15,917 nt of DNA from Thermodesulfobacteriota bacterium (GCA_030837305.1 JAUPKT010000055.1:1-15917); one strand, 5' to 3'; positions 7,095 through 15,877 are shown, counted from the stretch's first letter. Numbers and translations are program-made. The notes: generated by a model from the sequence alone, not told the origin.

Positions 7095-10000
7095 ATGTGT
7101 ATGAATATGGATAAGGACAATTTGCCGACATCTATTCGGGATGTGGTTCGTCAATTTGTCCGGCCGTCGGGATCGGCCTGTGTTGCCGGTCTCCACGGTT
7201 CGAGTCTTGCGTTCTTAACCGCACTGGCTGTTCGGCAAGGAGCGGGCCCCATGTTGGTCTTGCACTCAGATCCCGAGGTTGCGTCATCATTTGCGTCAGA
7301 TGTTCGTTTTTTTTTGAGTCAGCAAGAGAATCAAGGCAACCCTTGCGATGATCCTGTCATCATATACCCATCGTCAGAGCGCTTACCGTATTCGAGATCC
7401 GGGAATGAACATGAGGTGTGGACGTCGAGACTTAACGCTCTTTTTCGCATGTCAGAGGGCCTCAGGCCCTCGGTTCTCTCGGTGGGGCTGGAGGCAGCAA
7501 TTCGAAAGATTCCCTCAAGGGAGGTCGTGCGTCGTTCGAGCATTTCATTGGCTGTGGGGGACGAAGTACCACGCGACAGCCTTATGAGACGCCTAGTTCT
7601 CTCCGGTTATACTCGATCGCCTTTGGTCGAAGACGTGGGTGACTTCTCCGTGAGAGGATTCATTGTCGACATCTTTACCCCTCAGTATCAACTTCCAGTG
7701 AGAGTTGAACAAGTCGGAGATCACATAGAATCAATTAGGGTTTTTGATCCATCTACACAGAGGTCCGAGAGAGAGCTTTCGCACATAGTTTTTGGGCCAG
7801 TTCATCCATTTATGGCAGATGAAGAGGAGCGAGAACTGGGAATACAGCGTCTTATGACGGTGTGTGACGACAGCGGCGTGGAGAGAAGACTACGCCAGAG
7901 AGTACTCGATGAATGCCGGCGAGGAGTGAGATTTCCTGGGTCGGACCACATGATTCCGTATTTTCTCCCTCAGTTGGAAAGCCTCTTCGATTACTTGGGG
8001 CAATCCACCACAATAGTTCTCCCGGGTATGGAATCCCTTGAGATGGCATTGGAAGACTTAGAGGAACAGATCTTTCGTGGAAGAGAGGTTGCGCTCAAAG
8101 AAGGGCTTCCGTTACCCGGCGTAGAGGAATCGTATGTATCGCGCAGGGAGCTACTGGCAACGATCAAAGCATTTCCACGGGTTATGATTGGAGATTTACA
8201 CGTTCAAGGCGAGGGCACGGACTCAATGAGAGTCTCTTGTTCGACGAATGCGAATGTACGGCGAGATATCGAACAGGCGAAGAGCTACGATGCCGGCATG
8301 AAAAGTTTGTGCCAAAAGCTGAAAAGTTGGAGAGATCAGGGGATAGAAACATTGATAGTGAGCCACACTCTTGGTCAGGCCAACCGACTCATGAATCTTC
8401 TCGAACCTTATAGAATTAACTTTGAATTTTGGGGAAACGGCTTCGACTCGCGCACGCTGAATTTGGATTTTCTGCCCGGGATCCGATTGCACGTTGGCGA
8501 ACTCTCGTCGGGTTTTCGATTGGAAGACTCAGGTCTGGTGATCTTGACCGAGGAGGAGATTTTTGGCAAACGCCTTCGTGCCCCGCAGCGCAAAAAGCTG
8601 GGTGGTGCGTACCTGACATCGCTGACTGACTTATCCGAAGGAGACGCAGTTGTTCACGAGGATTATGGGATAGGGTTTTTCAGGGGATTGGCACGCAAGG
8701 AGTTTGACGGCATAGAAGGCGAGGTAATGGTCATCGAGTATTCGGGAGGAGATCTCCTTTATCAGCCTCTCGACAGACTGCACGTCATACAGAAATACAT
8801 TTCAGCATCAGAAGGTCCTCCGGTGATCGATAGACTTGGGGGCCGCGGATGGGAAAAAACAAAGGCCAAGGTCAAGAAGTCCATCAAGGAAATGGCGTCG
8901 GAACTTTTGGCCATTTTTGCTAAGAGACAAATCGCTCAGCGCAAACCTTATTCTGCATGCGATGAGGACTACGACGCTTTTGAAGCCTCTTTCGAGTTCG
9001 AAGAGACTCCTGATCAAGCAAGGGCAATTCAGGACGTTATGGAGGCGATGGACTCTGATCTTCCTATGGATCGTCTGGTATGCGGAGATGTGGGTTACGG
9101 CAAGACCGAGGTGGCCTTGCGCGCTGCATTTCGTGCTATTATGGACGGTAAGCAGGTCGCCGTTCTCGTTCCGACGACGGTCCTCGCGCAACAGCACTAT
9201 GAAACCTTTAGGCGCAGGTTTTCGAGTTACCCCATTCGGGTGGAGGTCTTGTCTCGGTTCAATACTTCCAAGGCCCAAAAGCACATACTGGCTGGATTAG
9301 AGACAGGACGAGTCGATCTCGTGGTTGCGACCCACAAACTGCTCGGGGAACGTGTCTTGTTCAAAGACCTCGGCCTTCTTGTGATTGATGAAGAACATCG
9401 TTTTGGCGTCGCGCATAAGGAAAAGATCAAGAGATACAAGTCGCAGGTCGACGTTCTCACTTTGACGGCAACTCCGATCCCCCGAACACTGAACCTTTCT
9501 CTCACAGGGATAAGAGATTTGTCCCTGATTGAGACTCCTCCCACGAATCGAAAGTCCATACGTACCCATGTTATGCGTCAGTCCGACGAAGTCATCAGAG
9601 AGGCAATAGAGCGTGAATTGAACAGGGGAGGACAGGTGTTTTACTTGCACAACCGTGTGCAGTCAATTTATCGTAGGGCGTCGCTCGTGAAATCCCTGGT
9701 TCCCAGTGCATTGGTGGGGGTAGCCCATGGACAAATGGCCAACAAGGATTTGGAAAAGGTTATGGTGGACTTTGTCTTGGGAAAGTGTAACGTCCTGGTT
9801 TGTACGAGTATCGTCGAATCGGGCTTGGATATTCCTCAGGTGAACACAATTATCGTGGAGCGAGCAGATACGTTTGGTTTGGCAGACCTCTATCAGTTGA
9901 GGGGCAGAGTCGGGCGCTCGAATACTCGCGCCTATGCATATCTGCTCACCCCACCCGAGACCTCAATGACCCCCGACGCTATTAAGCGTCTTGGCGTACT

Positions 10001-10715
10001 GCAGGAGCACGCAAACCTGGGCCAGGGTTTTCGCGTTGCCATGCGTGACATGGAAATTCGGGGAGCCGGTAACATACTTGGCACATCCCAGTCCGGTCAC
10101 GTGGCTCAAGTGGGGTACGAGATGTACCTCGAACTTTTGGAAGAAGCCGTGAAGGAAATCAAAGGTGAGCCAAGCAGCCCCAGGATTGACCCCGAAATAC
10201 ATCTTAAAGTAGATGCTCAAGTTCCGGAGAAATACGTCCCGGATCCACAACAGAGAATGAATCTCTACAAGAGACTCTCCAAGGCAGTGGAGGCATCCGA
10301 GATAGATGATATTGAGGAAGAGATAGTTGATCTCTACGGAAAGCCTCCTTCGGAATTGGTCCGTTTGTTGGAGATAATGAGAATCCGAACGCTTATGTGT
10401 CGATTGCGCGTGTCTCGGGTGGACTACAACGGGAGAGATCTGGTGTTTACCATTGAGTCTGCCACGCCCATTGATCCTTTACGCATGGTAGAATGGGTCA
10501 CGACAAATGGTAATGCCAAGTTAATCGGCGGTGATCGGCTCGCATACACTTTGGAAGGGGGAACTGACGATTACCGTATAGAAAAATGTCGGAGTTTGTT
10601 AAGATTGATGAGCGAAGGTTTGCTGACCTCTGATTTATCATCGATGCGCCGGACTAGAGAAACCGTTCTCACGGAGGACCGAGGGAAATTTGGATATCGG
10701 CACCATGTGAACTAA
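7095..10715 (+). CDS. mfd: Transcription-repair coupling factor Mfd
   Basis: DNA translocase that removes RNA polymerase stalled at lesions and recruits UvrA for nucleotide excision repair. The product has about 1206 residues, slightly longer than E. coli Mfd (1148). The N-terminal UvrB-homology module has a degenerate nucleotide loop (GLHGSS near residue 35 instead of a GKT Walker motif), as expected for a non-ATPase domain, and the conserved block YPSSERLPYS. The polymerase-interacting (CarD-like) domain begins near 516 with GDAVVHEDYGIG. The helicase core shows Walker A GDVGYGKT (664-671), DEEH (765-768), TATPIPRTL and RGRVGR (936-941); the TRCF C-terminal domain follows. Start choice is uncertain: TTG 7083 and ATGs 7095, 7101 and 7107 share the frame, with weak GGCGAG at 7085-7090 favouring 7095. 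A run of nine T lies at 7307-7315. It is followed on the strand by a SurA-like gene 240 bases on. Confidence 0.96.
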   Translation: MCMNMDKDNLPTSIRDVVRQFVRPSGSACVAGLHGSSLAFLTALAVRQGAGPMLVLHSDPEVASSFASDVRFFLSQQENQGNPCDDPVIIYPSSERLPYSRSGNEHEVWTSRLNALFRMSEGLRPSVLSVGLEAAIRKIPSREVVRRSSISLAVGDEVPRDSLMRRLVLSGYTRSPLVEDVGDFSVRGFIVDIFTPQYQLPVRVEQVGDHIESIRVFDPSTQRSERELSHIVFGPVHPFMADEEERELGIQRLMTVCDDSGVERRLRQRVLDECRRGVRFPGSDHMIPYFLPQLESLFDYLGQSTTIVLPGMESLEMALEDLEEQIFRGREVALKEGLPLPGVEESYVSRRELLATIKAFPRVMIGDLHVQGEGTDSMRVSCSTNANVRRDIEQAKSYDAGMKSLCQKLKSWRDQGIETLIVSHTLGQANRLMNLLEPYRINFEFWGNGFDSRTLNLDFLPGIRLHVGELSSGFRLEDSGLVILTEEEIFGKRLRAPQRKKLGGAYLTSLTDLSEGDAVVHEDYGIGFFRGLARKEFDGIEGEVMVIEYSGGDLLYQPLDRLHVIQKYISASEGPPVIDRLGGRGWEKTKAKVKKSIKEMASELLAIFAKRQIAQRKPYSACDEDYDAFEASFEFEETPDQARAIQDVMEAMDSDLPMDRLVCGDVGYGKTEVALRAAFRAIMDGKQVAVLVPTTVLAQQHYETFRRRFSSYPIRVEVLSRFNTSKAQKHILAGLETGRVDLVVATHKLLGERVLFKDLGLLVIDEEHRFGVAHKEKIKRYKSQVDVLTLTATPIPRTLNLSLTGIRDLSLIETPPTNRKSIRTHVMRQSDEVIREAIERELNRGGQVFYLHNRVQSIYRRASLVKSLVPSALVGVAHGQMANKDLEKVMVDFVLGKCNVLVCTSIVESGLDIPQVNTIIVERADTFGLADLYQLRGRVGRSNTRAYAYLLTPPETSMTPDAIKRLGVLQEHANLGQGFRVAMRDMEIRGAGNILGTSQSGHVAQVGYEMYLELLEEAVKEIKGEPSSPRIDPEIHLKVDAQVPEKYVPDPQQRMNLYKRLSKAVEASEIDDIEEEIVDLYGKPPSELVRLLEIMRIRTLMCRLRVSRVDYNGRDLVFTIESATPIDPLRMVEWVTTNGNAKLIGGDRLAYTLEGGTDDYRIEKCRSLLRLMSEGLLTSDLSSMRRTRETVLTEDRGKFGYRHHVN

Positions 10716-10954
10716 ACCCGCACTGTTGAGCAGCCGGCAGGCGGAGCAGCAACGTGTTTATTCATAGGACAACCATTCGGTATCCGTATGAAAAATGGGC
10801 GAGATGGAGCATATTCGTTTGGGCATTGCATTAGGTTTAATTGCCTGAAACGATGCAACGTGAGATTCGGAATATACAAGCGGGAGTTTTGGTATTGTTT
10901 GAGATCGAAGGTGACAAAGTATTCGAAATAGGCCTAGGAAGTCTGAAGACAAGA

Positions 10955-12223
10955 ATGGTTCTCTTCGTGAGTATTGTTGTTTTGGGTTGCTCCCTCCAAG
11001 CCGTGGATACATGGGGAGCGGCAGTCTATTCAGACAAGGTGGTGGCCGTAGTAAACAACGACGTTATCCTTGAGTCCGATATAGCCAAGCACAAACAGCC
11101 GTTCATGCGCAACATTTTTAATTTGCCCTTAGGCATCGTTCCGCCTGGTAAATGGCCAACGGAAAAGGAGATCCTCGACGAACTCATTGTCATCAAATTG
11201 TTGGAGCAAGAGGCGACGAAGAAGGGCGTCAATCTGGACGAAAAAGCGGTGGAGGCCTCGATAGATTCGATTCGCAAACGCAACAACCTTACCCAGGACC
11301 AATTCGTCTTGTTCTTGGCAGCTAATAATTTGAGTTACCAGGACTACAAGAAAATTATGACCCGTCAATTCAGGCTGACAAGACTCATCGAAAATGAGGT
11401 TACGCGCAAGGTCCCGCTCAGCGAAGAGGATGCTCAGAAATATTTTCGTGACCATCGAAACGACATAGAGCGCGAATACACGAAGCTCCTGGAATCGTTG
11501 ATGCCCACGAAGCAACAAGACGAACCCGTCAAACCGAACATTCCCACTCATGAAGAAATTTATCAAGGCGGGAAGATTCGACTGAGACAGATAACGCTCA
11601 AGATACCGTCGGACGCCAAGCCCAAGGACGCCCAGAAGATCATGGACACCGCCAAACGTATTTTTGAAGAAACGGCAGCGGGAAGCGATTTTGGCAAATT
11701 AGCCAAGAAATACTCCCAGGATCCTTGGGCCAAGAATGGAGGTGATCTTGGTCTCATGGATTACAAGGAAATGGTTCCCGGTCTGCAGAAGATGGTACAG
11801 AGGATGAAGCCGGGTGACATGACCCCTCCCATTAAGAGAAAGGAAGCCGTGGTCCTGTTTTATCTGGATGAAGCCAAAGGCAGGCAGACGAAACGTGTAC
11901 CCATACCTGAGAAGACACGTAAGGAGCTTGAGAAGAGGTGGCAACAAGCTCTTGATGCCCGTGACAAGGGGCAAACCAAGAGACAGGAACAGCAAATTCA
12001 AGAAACCGAAGGTCCTCGTGGGAATCCTCCAGATGTCCAATCGTCCAAACCCGGAGGGGAAACGTCCCGTTCGATTGGGATACTTTCTCCTGAAGATACA
12101 AAAGACTATGAAAAAGTGCGCAACAAGGTTGCAGCGATTGTGAGACACGATAAGATACAAACTCGGATGAAAGAATGGATAGACGAGTTAAGAAGAAACT
12201 CCATAATAGACGTCAAGATTTAG
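10955..12223 (+). CDS. SurA-like periplasmic peptidyl-prolyl isomerase (parvulin/PpiC) chaperone
   Basis: Exported folding factor that helps outer-membrane proteins mature. From ATG 10955 it has 422 residues. A hydrophobic segment (2-11) ends in VLGC (9-12, lipobox-like) and is followed by WGAA, so it could be a lipoprotein or be cleaved near 23. The SurA N-terminal chaperone domain begins with DKVVAVVNNDVILESDI (27-43). One parvulin domain spans about 205-304, with LRQITL and FGKLAKKYSQDP. A long, low-complexity charged and Gln/Pro-rich stretch (about 317-383) follows, and a C-terminal helix ends NSIIDVKI as in SurA. E. coli SurA has two parvulin domains; here I see one. The start is unclear: the signal lacks basic residues after M1, while LKTR lies just before it. 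Alternatives are ATG 10853 and TTG 10841, which make an unusually long leader. It lies between mfd and mreB. Confidence 0.85.
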   Translation: MVLFVSIVVLGCSLQAVDTWGAAVYSDKVVAVVNNDVILESDIAKHKQPFMRNIFNLPLGIVPPGKWPTEKEILDELIVIKLLEQEATKKGVNLDEKAVEASIDSIRKRNNLTQDQFVLFLAANNLSYQDYKKIMTRQFRLTRLIENEVTRKVPLSEEDAQKYFRDHRNDIEREYTKLLESLMPTKQQDEPVKPNIPTHEEIYQGGKIRLRQITLKIPSDAKPKDAQKIMDTAKRIFEETAAGSDFGKLAKKYSQDPWAKNGGDLGLMDYKEMVPGLQKMVQRMKPGDMTPPIKRKEAVVLFYLDEAKGRQTKRVPIPEKTRKELEKRWQQALDARDKGQTKRQEQQIQETEGPRGNPPDVQSSKPGGETSRSIGILSPEDTKDYEKVRNKVAAIVRHDKIQTRMKEWIDELRRNSIIDVKI

Positions 12224-12280
12224 CGGGAGCATTTGCTCGGTGTGGTCGATTTCTGAATCTTCAAATTCTTCGTGTGACGT

Positions 12281-12301
12281 AGTCTGACGGCCGGACTTTT
12301 T
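12281..12301 (+). terminator. Intrinsic terminator or attenuator between the SurA-like gene and mreB
   Basis: AGTCTG (12281-12286) pairs with CGGACT (12292-12297) through six pairs (one G-T) around a 5-base loop, followed by TTTT (12298-12301). It lies only 18 bases before the mreB ATG, leaving no room for a promoter after it. It is therefore either a leaky terminator, an attenuator in the mreB leader, or part of the mreB 5' region. Confidence 0.5.
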
Positions 12302-12318
12302 GGTTATGTTAGGACCCC

Positions 12319-13350
12319 ATGATTCTTAATCTTTTGGCCTCTCGAATATCCAAAGATATAGCAATAGACTTGGGCACAGCAAACACCCTTGTTTTTGTGA
12401 GAGGCAAAGGCATAGCATTGAACGAGCCTTCCGTAGTGGCCATCCGCAAGAAGGGGAGACGGAGTTCCGAAGTATGGATTGGAGAAGATGCGAAGAAGAT
12501 GTTGGGTCGGGTACCTGAGTCCATAGAGGTTTTTCGGCCCCTGAGGGAGGGAGTGATTGCGAATTTCGAGATGGCCGGCCTCATGCTCAGACATTTTATT
12601 CACAAAATCCACAAGAGAAAGACGTTTGTTCGCCCGAGGGTCATCATATCAGTGCCGTCCGGTGTAACGCCGGTTGAACGGAGGGCCGTGAGGGATGCAA
12701 CACTGAGTGCGGGGGCTCATGAGGTCTTCATCGTCGACGAGGCTATGGCTGCCGCCATGGGAGCTGGTTTGCCTGTAACGGAGCCCATGAGCAACATGAT
12801 TGTCGACATAGGCGGCGGCACAACGGAGCTGGCTATTATTTCCCTGACCGGCGTGGTGTACAGCAATTCTATAAAAGTGGCTGGAGACAAACTTGATGCA
12901 GACATCCTCAATTTTGTTCGGAAGAACTATAGCATGCTCATAGGTCTGGCCACTGCGGAGCAGATCAAAATGCTTGTGGGACGGGCCTATCTCGACGACG
13001 AGATCTCTGAGGTCGATGTCAAGGGAAGAGATTTGATGGACGGGATTCCAAAGACCATCACATTGAATTCGAACGAAATTACTCTAGCTATCATGGAATC
13101 TGTGAATACGATTGTTGACAGTATTAAATCCGCCCTGGAACAATGTCCACCTGAGCTGGCAGCAGATATCATTGATACGGGGATTGTACTCACAGGGGGC
13201 GGTGCACTCTTGAAAAACATAGACGTGAGGGTCCGAAGAGAAATAGGCGTGCCCGTGATTATTCCCGACGATCCGCTTTCGACGGTTGCTCAGGGAGCCG
13301 GCATGATGCTTGATGACATTGATTTGTTGCGAGAGATTACCAGCAATTAA
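12319..13350 (+). CDS. mreB: Rod shape-determining protein MreB (bacterial actin homologue)
   Basis: Cytoskeletal ATPase that forms membrane-bound filaments and guides lateral cell-wall synthesis. The 343 residues match the family. Seen: the first phosphate loop DLGTANT (17-23), LNEPSVVAI (34-42), VPSGVTPVERRAVRD (112-126), the second phosphate loop VDIGGGTTELA (162-172), and the adenosine motif LTGGGAL (291-297). E141 aligns with E. coli E143, the residue implicated in hydrolysis. Several usually invariant residues differ: EEPM is DEAM here (140-143), GE before TAE is GL (209-210), and the EIG motif is LVG (219-221). That raises the chance of a second MreB/Mbl-type copy. AGGA at 12311-12314 is a short-spaced ribosome site. 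mreC, mreD, pbp2 and rodA do not follow; a convergent hydrolase ends 42 bases downstream. Confidence 0.95.
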   Translation: MILNLLASRISKDIAIDLGTANTLVFVRGKGIALNEPSVVAIRKKGRRSSEVWIGEDAKKMLGRVPESIEVFRPLREGVIANFEMAGLMLRHFIHKIHKRKTFVRPRVIISVPSGVTPVERRAVRDATLSAGAHEVFIVDEAMAAAMGAGLPVTEPMSNMIVDIGGGTTELAIISLTGVVYSNSIKVAGDKLDADILNFVRKNYSMLIGLATAEQIKMLVGRAYLDDEISEVDVKGRDLMDGIPKTITLNSNEITLAIMESVNTIVDSIKSALEQCPPELAADIIDTGIVLTGGGALLKNIDVRVRREIGVPVIIPDDPLSTVAQGAGMMLDDIDLLREITSN

Positions 13351-13392
13351 GAAACGCCGTGTAGTGACTCCTAGGATCTCAGAATTCCTGTC

Positions 13393-14169
13393 CTAAAACT
13401 TGGTCTTGATAAAAGATTTCAATCGCTCGTTGAAGATGTCCGGTGCCTCCATCGAAACAAGGTGGCCTGCGTCATCCACAATTTCCATGACCGAGTGTGG
13501 GATCCCTTTGTGAAGAAACTCCGCATACTTGGGCGGAGTTAACCTGTCGTCTCTCCCGACAAGTATCCAGGTCGGTACAGTTATCTCTCCCAGCCTATTC
13601 GTGACGTCAAAGTCATTGCACGCGGCCAGGTCACCATAGACAATCCCGGGATCAGTCTTGCCAAATTTGTCATTGAGAGAAAATCTGAGTGGATCTCCGG
13701 TCGACGGAGACAAACAGAAGTCTGCCAACAGAGACAAGGCTTCACGGGCATCATCCTTCTTGAGGCCTTCCAAGAATGACTGATGAACTCTGAGCCGTGC
13801 GCCCGCGCCCACCAGTCCGATTCCGGCGAGCCAAGGTTTCCCTGAAAGGGCTATCCATTGGGTGATGGCACTGCCCAATGAACACCCAATGAGCAAGACT
13901 TTCGTCAGCTCCAGCTTCTCCACGAAGTCACAGACGTTTCGGGCGTATGCTGAGACTGTATTCTCGCCTGGTCCGTCCGACATTCCATGACCCGGCAGTT
14001 CAATTGCCAATACTGTTGCCGTTGCGGACAGTCCAGTTAGTTGGCCTCTCCAGTGCTCGCTATCGCCGCCACTCCCGTGGATAAAGACAAGGGAGAGCGA
14101 TCGAGGATTGTACGATAGCGGTTCAACGGCATAGGCGATTTTTTTTCCTTGTAAGTGAACAAATTGCAT
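13393..14169 (-). CDS. Alpha/beta-fold hydrolase
   Basis: Probable cytoplasmic esterase or hydrolase of unknown substrate. It has 258 residues from ATG 14169, chosen because AGAGGAG (14184-14178) lies eight bases upstream; an in-frame ATG at 14196 would place this ribosome site inside the gene. The catalytic triad is visible: nucleophile Ser97 in GCSLG (95-99), an Asp at 207 or 208 in VGRDDRLTPP, and His236 in DDAGHLV. The oxyanion-hole motif HGSGG is at 31-35, and the cap region lies between about 125 and 190. No signal peptide is evident. It follows glgC by 65 bases on the same strand, so it may belong to that transcription unit. The motifs fit many families (lipases, C-C hydrolases, haloperoxidase-like proteins) and do not settle the substrate. 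A run of eight A on its coding strand lies near the start. Confidence 0.85.
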   Translation of the reverse strand: MQFVHLQGKKIAYAVEPLSYNPRSLSLVFIHGSGGDSEHWRGQLTGLSATATVLAIELPGHGMSDGPGENTVSAYARNVCDFVEKLELTKVLLIGCSLGSAITQWIALSGKPWLAGIGLVGAGARLRVHQSFLEGLKKDDAREALSLLADFCLSPSTGDPLRFSLNDKFGKTDPGIVYGDLAACNDFDVTNRLGEITVPTWILVGRDDRLTPPKYAEFLHKGIPHSVMEIVDDAGHLVSMEAPDIFNERLKSFIKTKF

Positions 14170-14234
14170 GGTGTACACTCCTCTCAGAGAAACCATATTC
14201 CTGTAGCTCGCATGAACTTTACATTGAGGATTAG

Positions 14235-15482
14235 CTATGATGTCAGTGCCATGCCACGTGGAACGACAACCACGCCGTTCGGGGAAACAGTGAAGCGGCT
14301 TGCATCCTCTTGGTGATCATAACCAACTGCAAAACCGTTGGGAATGTATACATCGTGGTCTATGATGGCTTTGCGAACTCGTGCTCCTTCCCCTATCTGG
14401 ACCCCGTCTAGAAGAACGGAACTTTCTACTACACTACCGAGACCGACTTTCACGTGGGGCGACAGAACCGATTTCTTGACGGTGCTCCCTGATATAATGC
14501 ATCCTCCACTGACGATGGAGTCTTGGACTGCTCCGGCTTCCGCGCGGTTTTCTACTTCGTCGGATTCCAAAACGATCCTGGCAGGGGGAACCTGTTCTTG
14601 GTAGGTACGAATCGGCCATTTTTCGTCGTATAAGTTGCACTGGGGCTGTGGAGAACACAGGTCCATGTTAGCTTCCCAATAGGCGTCCAGAGTTCCGATA
14701 TCTCTCCAGTATCGGCCTTCCGCATTATTGGCTTCCTTAAAATTGTGTACAAAGACGCGGTTTGAATGAATCATTCTCGGCACCACATCTTTGCCGAAAT
14801 CGTGTGACGAATTCTTGTCTTTGGCGTCGGCTATCACATTTCTTACCAAGGCATCCGTGTCAAATATATAAACCCCCATGGAGACAAAAGCCAAATCTGA
14901 TTTCCCTGGTACAGGTTTCGGCACTTTCGGTTTTTCTTCCCATGTCGTGATGCGATATTCAGAGTCACTACCGATGACACCGAACGCGGTGGCTTGGGCA
15001 ATGGGGACTTCGACTCCGGCCACGGTCAGTTCAGCTTTCTTTTCCATGTGAAATTGCAGCATTTGATTGTAGTTCATCTTATAGACGTGATCTCCACTCA
15101 GTATGAGAACACGCTGGGGCCTTTCCCGCTGTAAGATGTAGATATTCTGGTAGATGCTATCTGCGGTTCCCCTATACCACCTGTCGACATGCCGTTGCTG
15201 AGGGGGTACGCATTCGATGAATTCACCGAGTTCGTGATTGAAAATACTCCATCCCAACCGAATATGTCTGTCCAACGAGAGTGACCTGTATTGAGTGAGC
15301 ACATAAATGTTCCGTATATTGGAGTTGAGGCAGTTGGAGAGAGTGAAATCAACAATCCTATATATGCCCCCGAATCTTACCGATGGTTTTGCTCGGGCCT
15401 TGGTCAGAGGGTAGAGTCTCTCTCCTTTCCCGCCAGCCATCAAGATACATAATGTGTTTTTCATGGCATCACCAATACTCAC
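14235..15482 (-). CDS. glgC: Glucose-1-phosphate adenylyltransferase GlgC (ADP-glucose pyrophosphorylase)
   Basis: Makes ADP-glucose from ATP and glucose 1-phosphate, the committed step of bacterial glycogen synthesis. The 415 residues start at GTG 15482; a second candidate is ATG 15464, which gives the common family start MKNTLCILMAGGKGERL. I keep GTG because it overlaps the regulator stop (GTGA) and AGGAG lies about 12 bases before it. The pyrophosphorylase loop MAGGKGERLYPLTKARAKPS spans 15-34, followed by FGGIYRIVDFTLSNC. GTADSIYQN lies at 105-113, GDHVYKMNY at 130-138 and EEKPK at 182-186. DFGKDVVPRM and RYWRDIGTLDAYWEANMDL follow, and the C-terminal left-handed beta-helix is at about 315-385. 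No glgA, glgB or glgP is in the window. The overlap with the response regulator suggests translational coupling. Confidence 0.94.
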   Translation of the reverse strand: MSIGDAMKNTLCILMAGGKGERLYPLTKARAKPSVRFGGIYRIVDFTLSNCLNSNIRNIYVLTQYRSLSLDRHIRLGWSIFNHELGEFIECVPPQQRHVDRWYRGTADSIYQNIYILQRERPQRVLILSGDHVYKMNYNQMLQFHMEKKAELTVAGVEVPIAQATAFGVIGSDSEYRITTWEEKPKVPKPVPGKSDLAFVSMGVYIFDTDALVRNVIADAKDKNSSHDFGKDVVPRMIHSNRVFVHNFKEANNAEGRYWRDIGTLDAYWEANMDLCSPQPQCNLYDEKWPIRTYQEQVPPARIVLESDEVENRAEAGAVQDSIVSGGCIISGSTVKKSVLSPHVKVGLGSVVESSVLLDGVQIGEGARVRKAIIDHDVYIPNGFAVGYDHQEDASRFTVSPNGVVVVPRGMALTS

Positions 15483-15832
15483 CTGCTTAGTAGTCTCCTG
15501 ATCTCCGACTTAAGACTGGACATGTCTGAGGATTTTACCACGTATGCATCGGCGCCCCAGGTAGTAAAATCCTCTTTGTAATGGCTGTAGGCGGTACTGA
15601 GTATAACGGGTATGCCCTTATCCCGCCCCAGAAGCGTTTCCAGGGTTTCGATACCATCCATGCCCGGCATTTGTATGTCGAGCACGATGAGATCCGGGGG
15701 GTTCCGCTCAACTTCTTCCAAAGCTTCTTTTCCGGAGTGTGCGATACTCACTGAGTATCCGTCGTCCTCTAGCTCACTCTTGTAGAGTTGGCAGATGTGC
15801 TTCTCGTCATCTACCACCAATAGGTGCTTCAT
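15479..15832 (-). CDS. Single-domain response regulator (receiver domain only)
   Basis: CheY-like receiver without an output domain; 117 residues from ATG 15832. This start has GAGG six bases upstream. An in-frame GTG at 15844 would add four residues and has no clear ribosome site. Acidic pocket D8-D9, phosphoacceptor D52 in VLDIQMPGMDG, conserved Thr80 and Lys100 are all present, so it should be phosphorylatable. It probably acts by protein-protein contact, since no DNA-binding or enzymatic domain follows. No sensor kinase is in the window. Its stop codon overlaps the GTG of glgC by four bases, tying it to glycogen synthesis in one transcript. Alternatively it serves an unrelated pathway and is only a convenient operon partner. 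Confidence 0.9.
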   Translation of the reverse strand: MKHLLVVDDEKHICQLYKSELEDDGYSVSIAHSGKEALEEVERNPPDLIVLDIQMPGMDGIETLETLLGRDKGIPVILSTAYSHYKEDFTTWGADAYVVKSSDMSSLKSEIRRLLSR

Positions 15833-15877
15833 CTTTTTCCTCACGTTTACCGGGCGGAAGACTCAGTAGTATCCCGG

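Noticed and set aside
8808..9300. Long overlapping open frames on both strands inside mfd
   Set aside because: They are shadows of the mfd reading frame, which has all expected motifs through this region.
13372..13395. Inverted repeat TAGGA/TCCTA between convergent mreB and the hydrolase as a terminator
   Set aside because: Only five base pairs, AT-rich loop, no T tract, and it overlaps the hydrolase stop codon.
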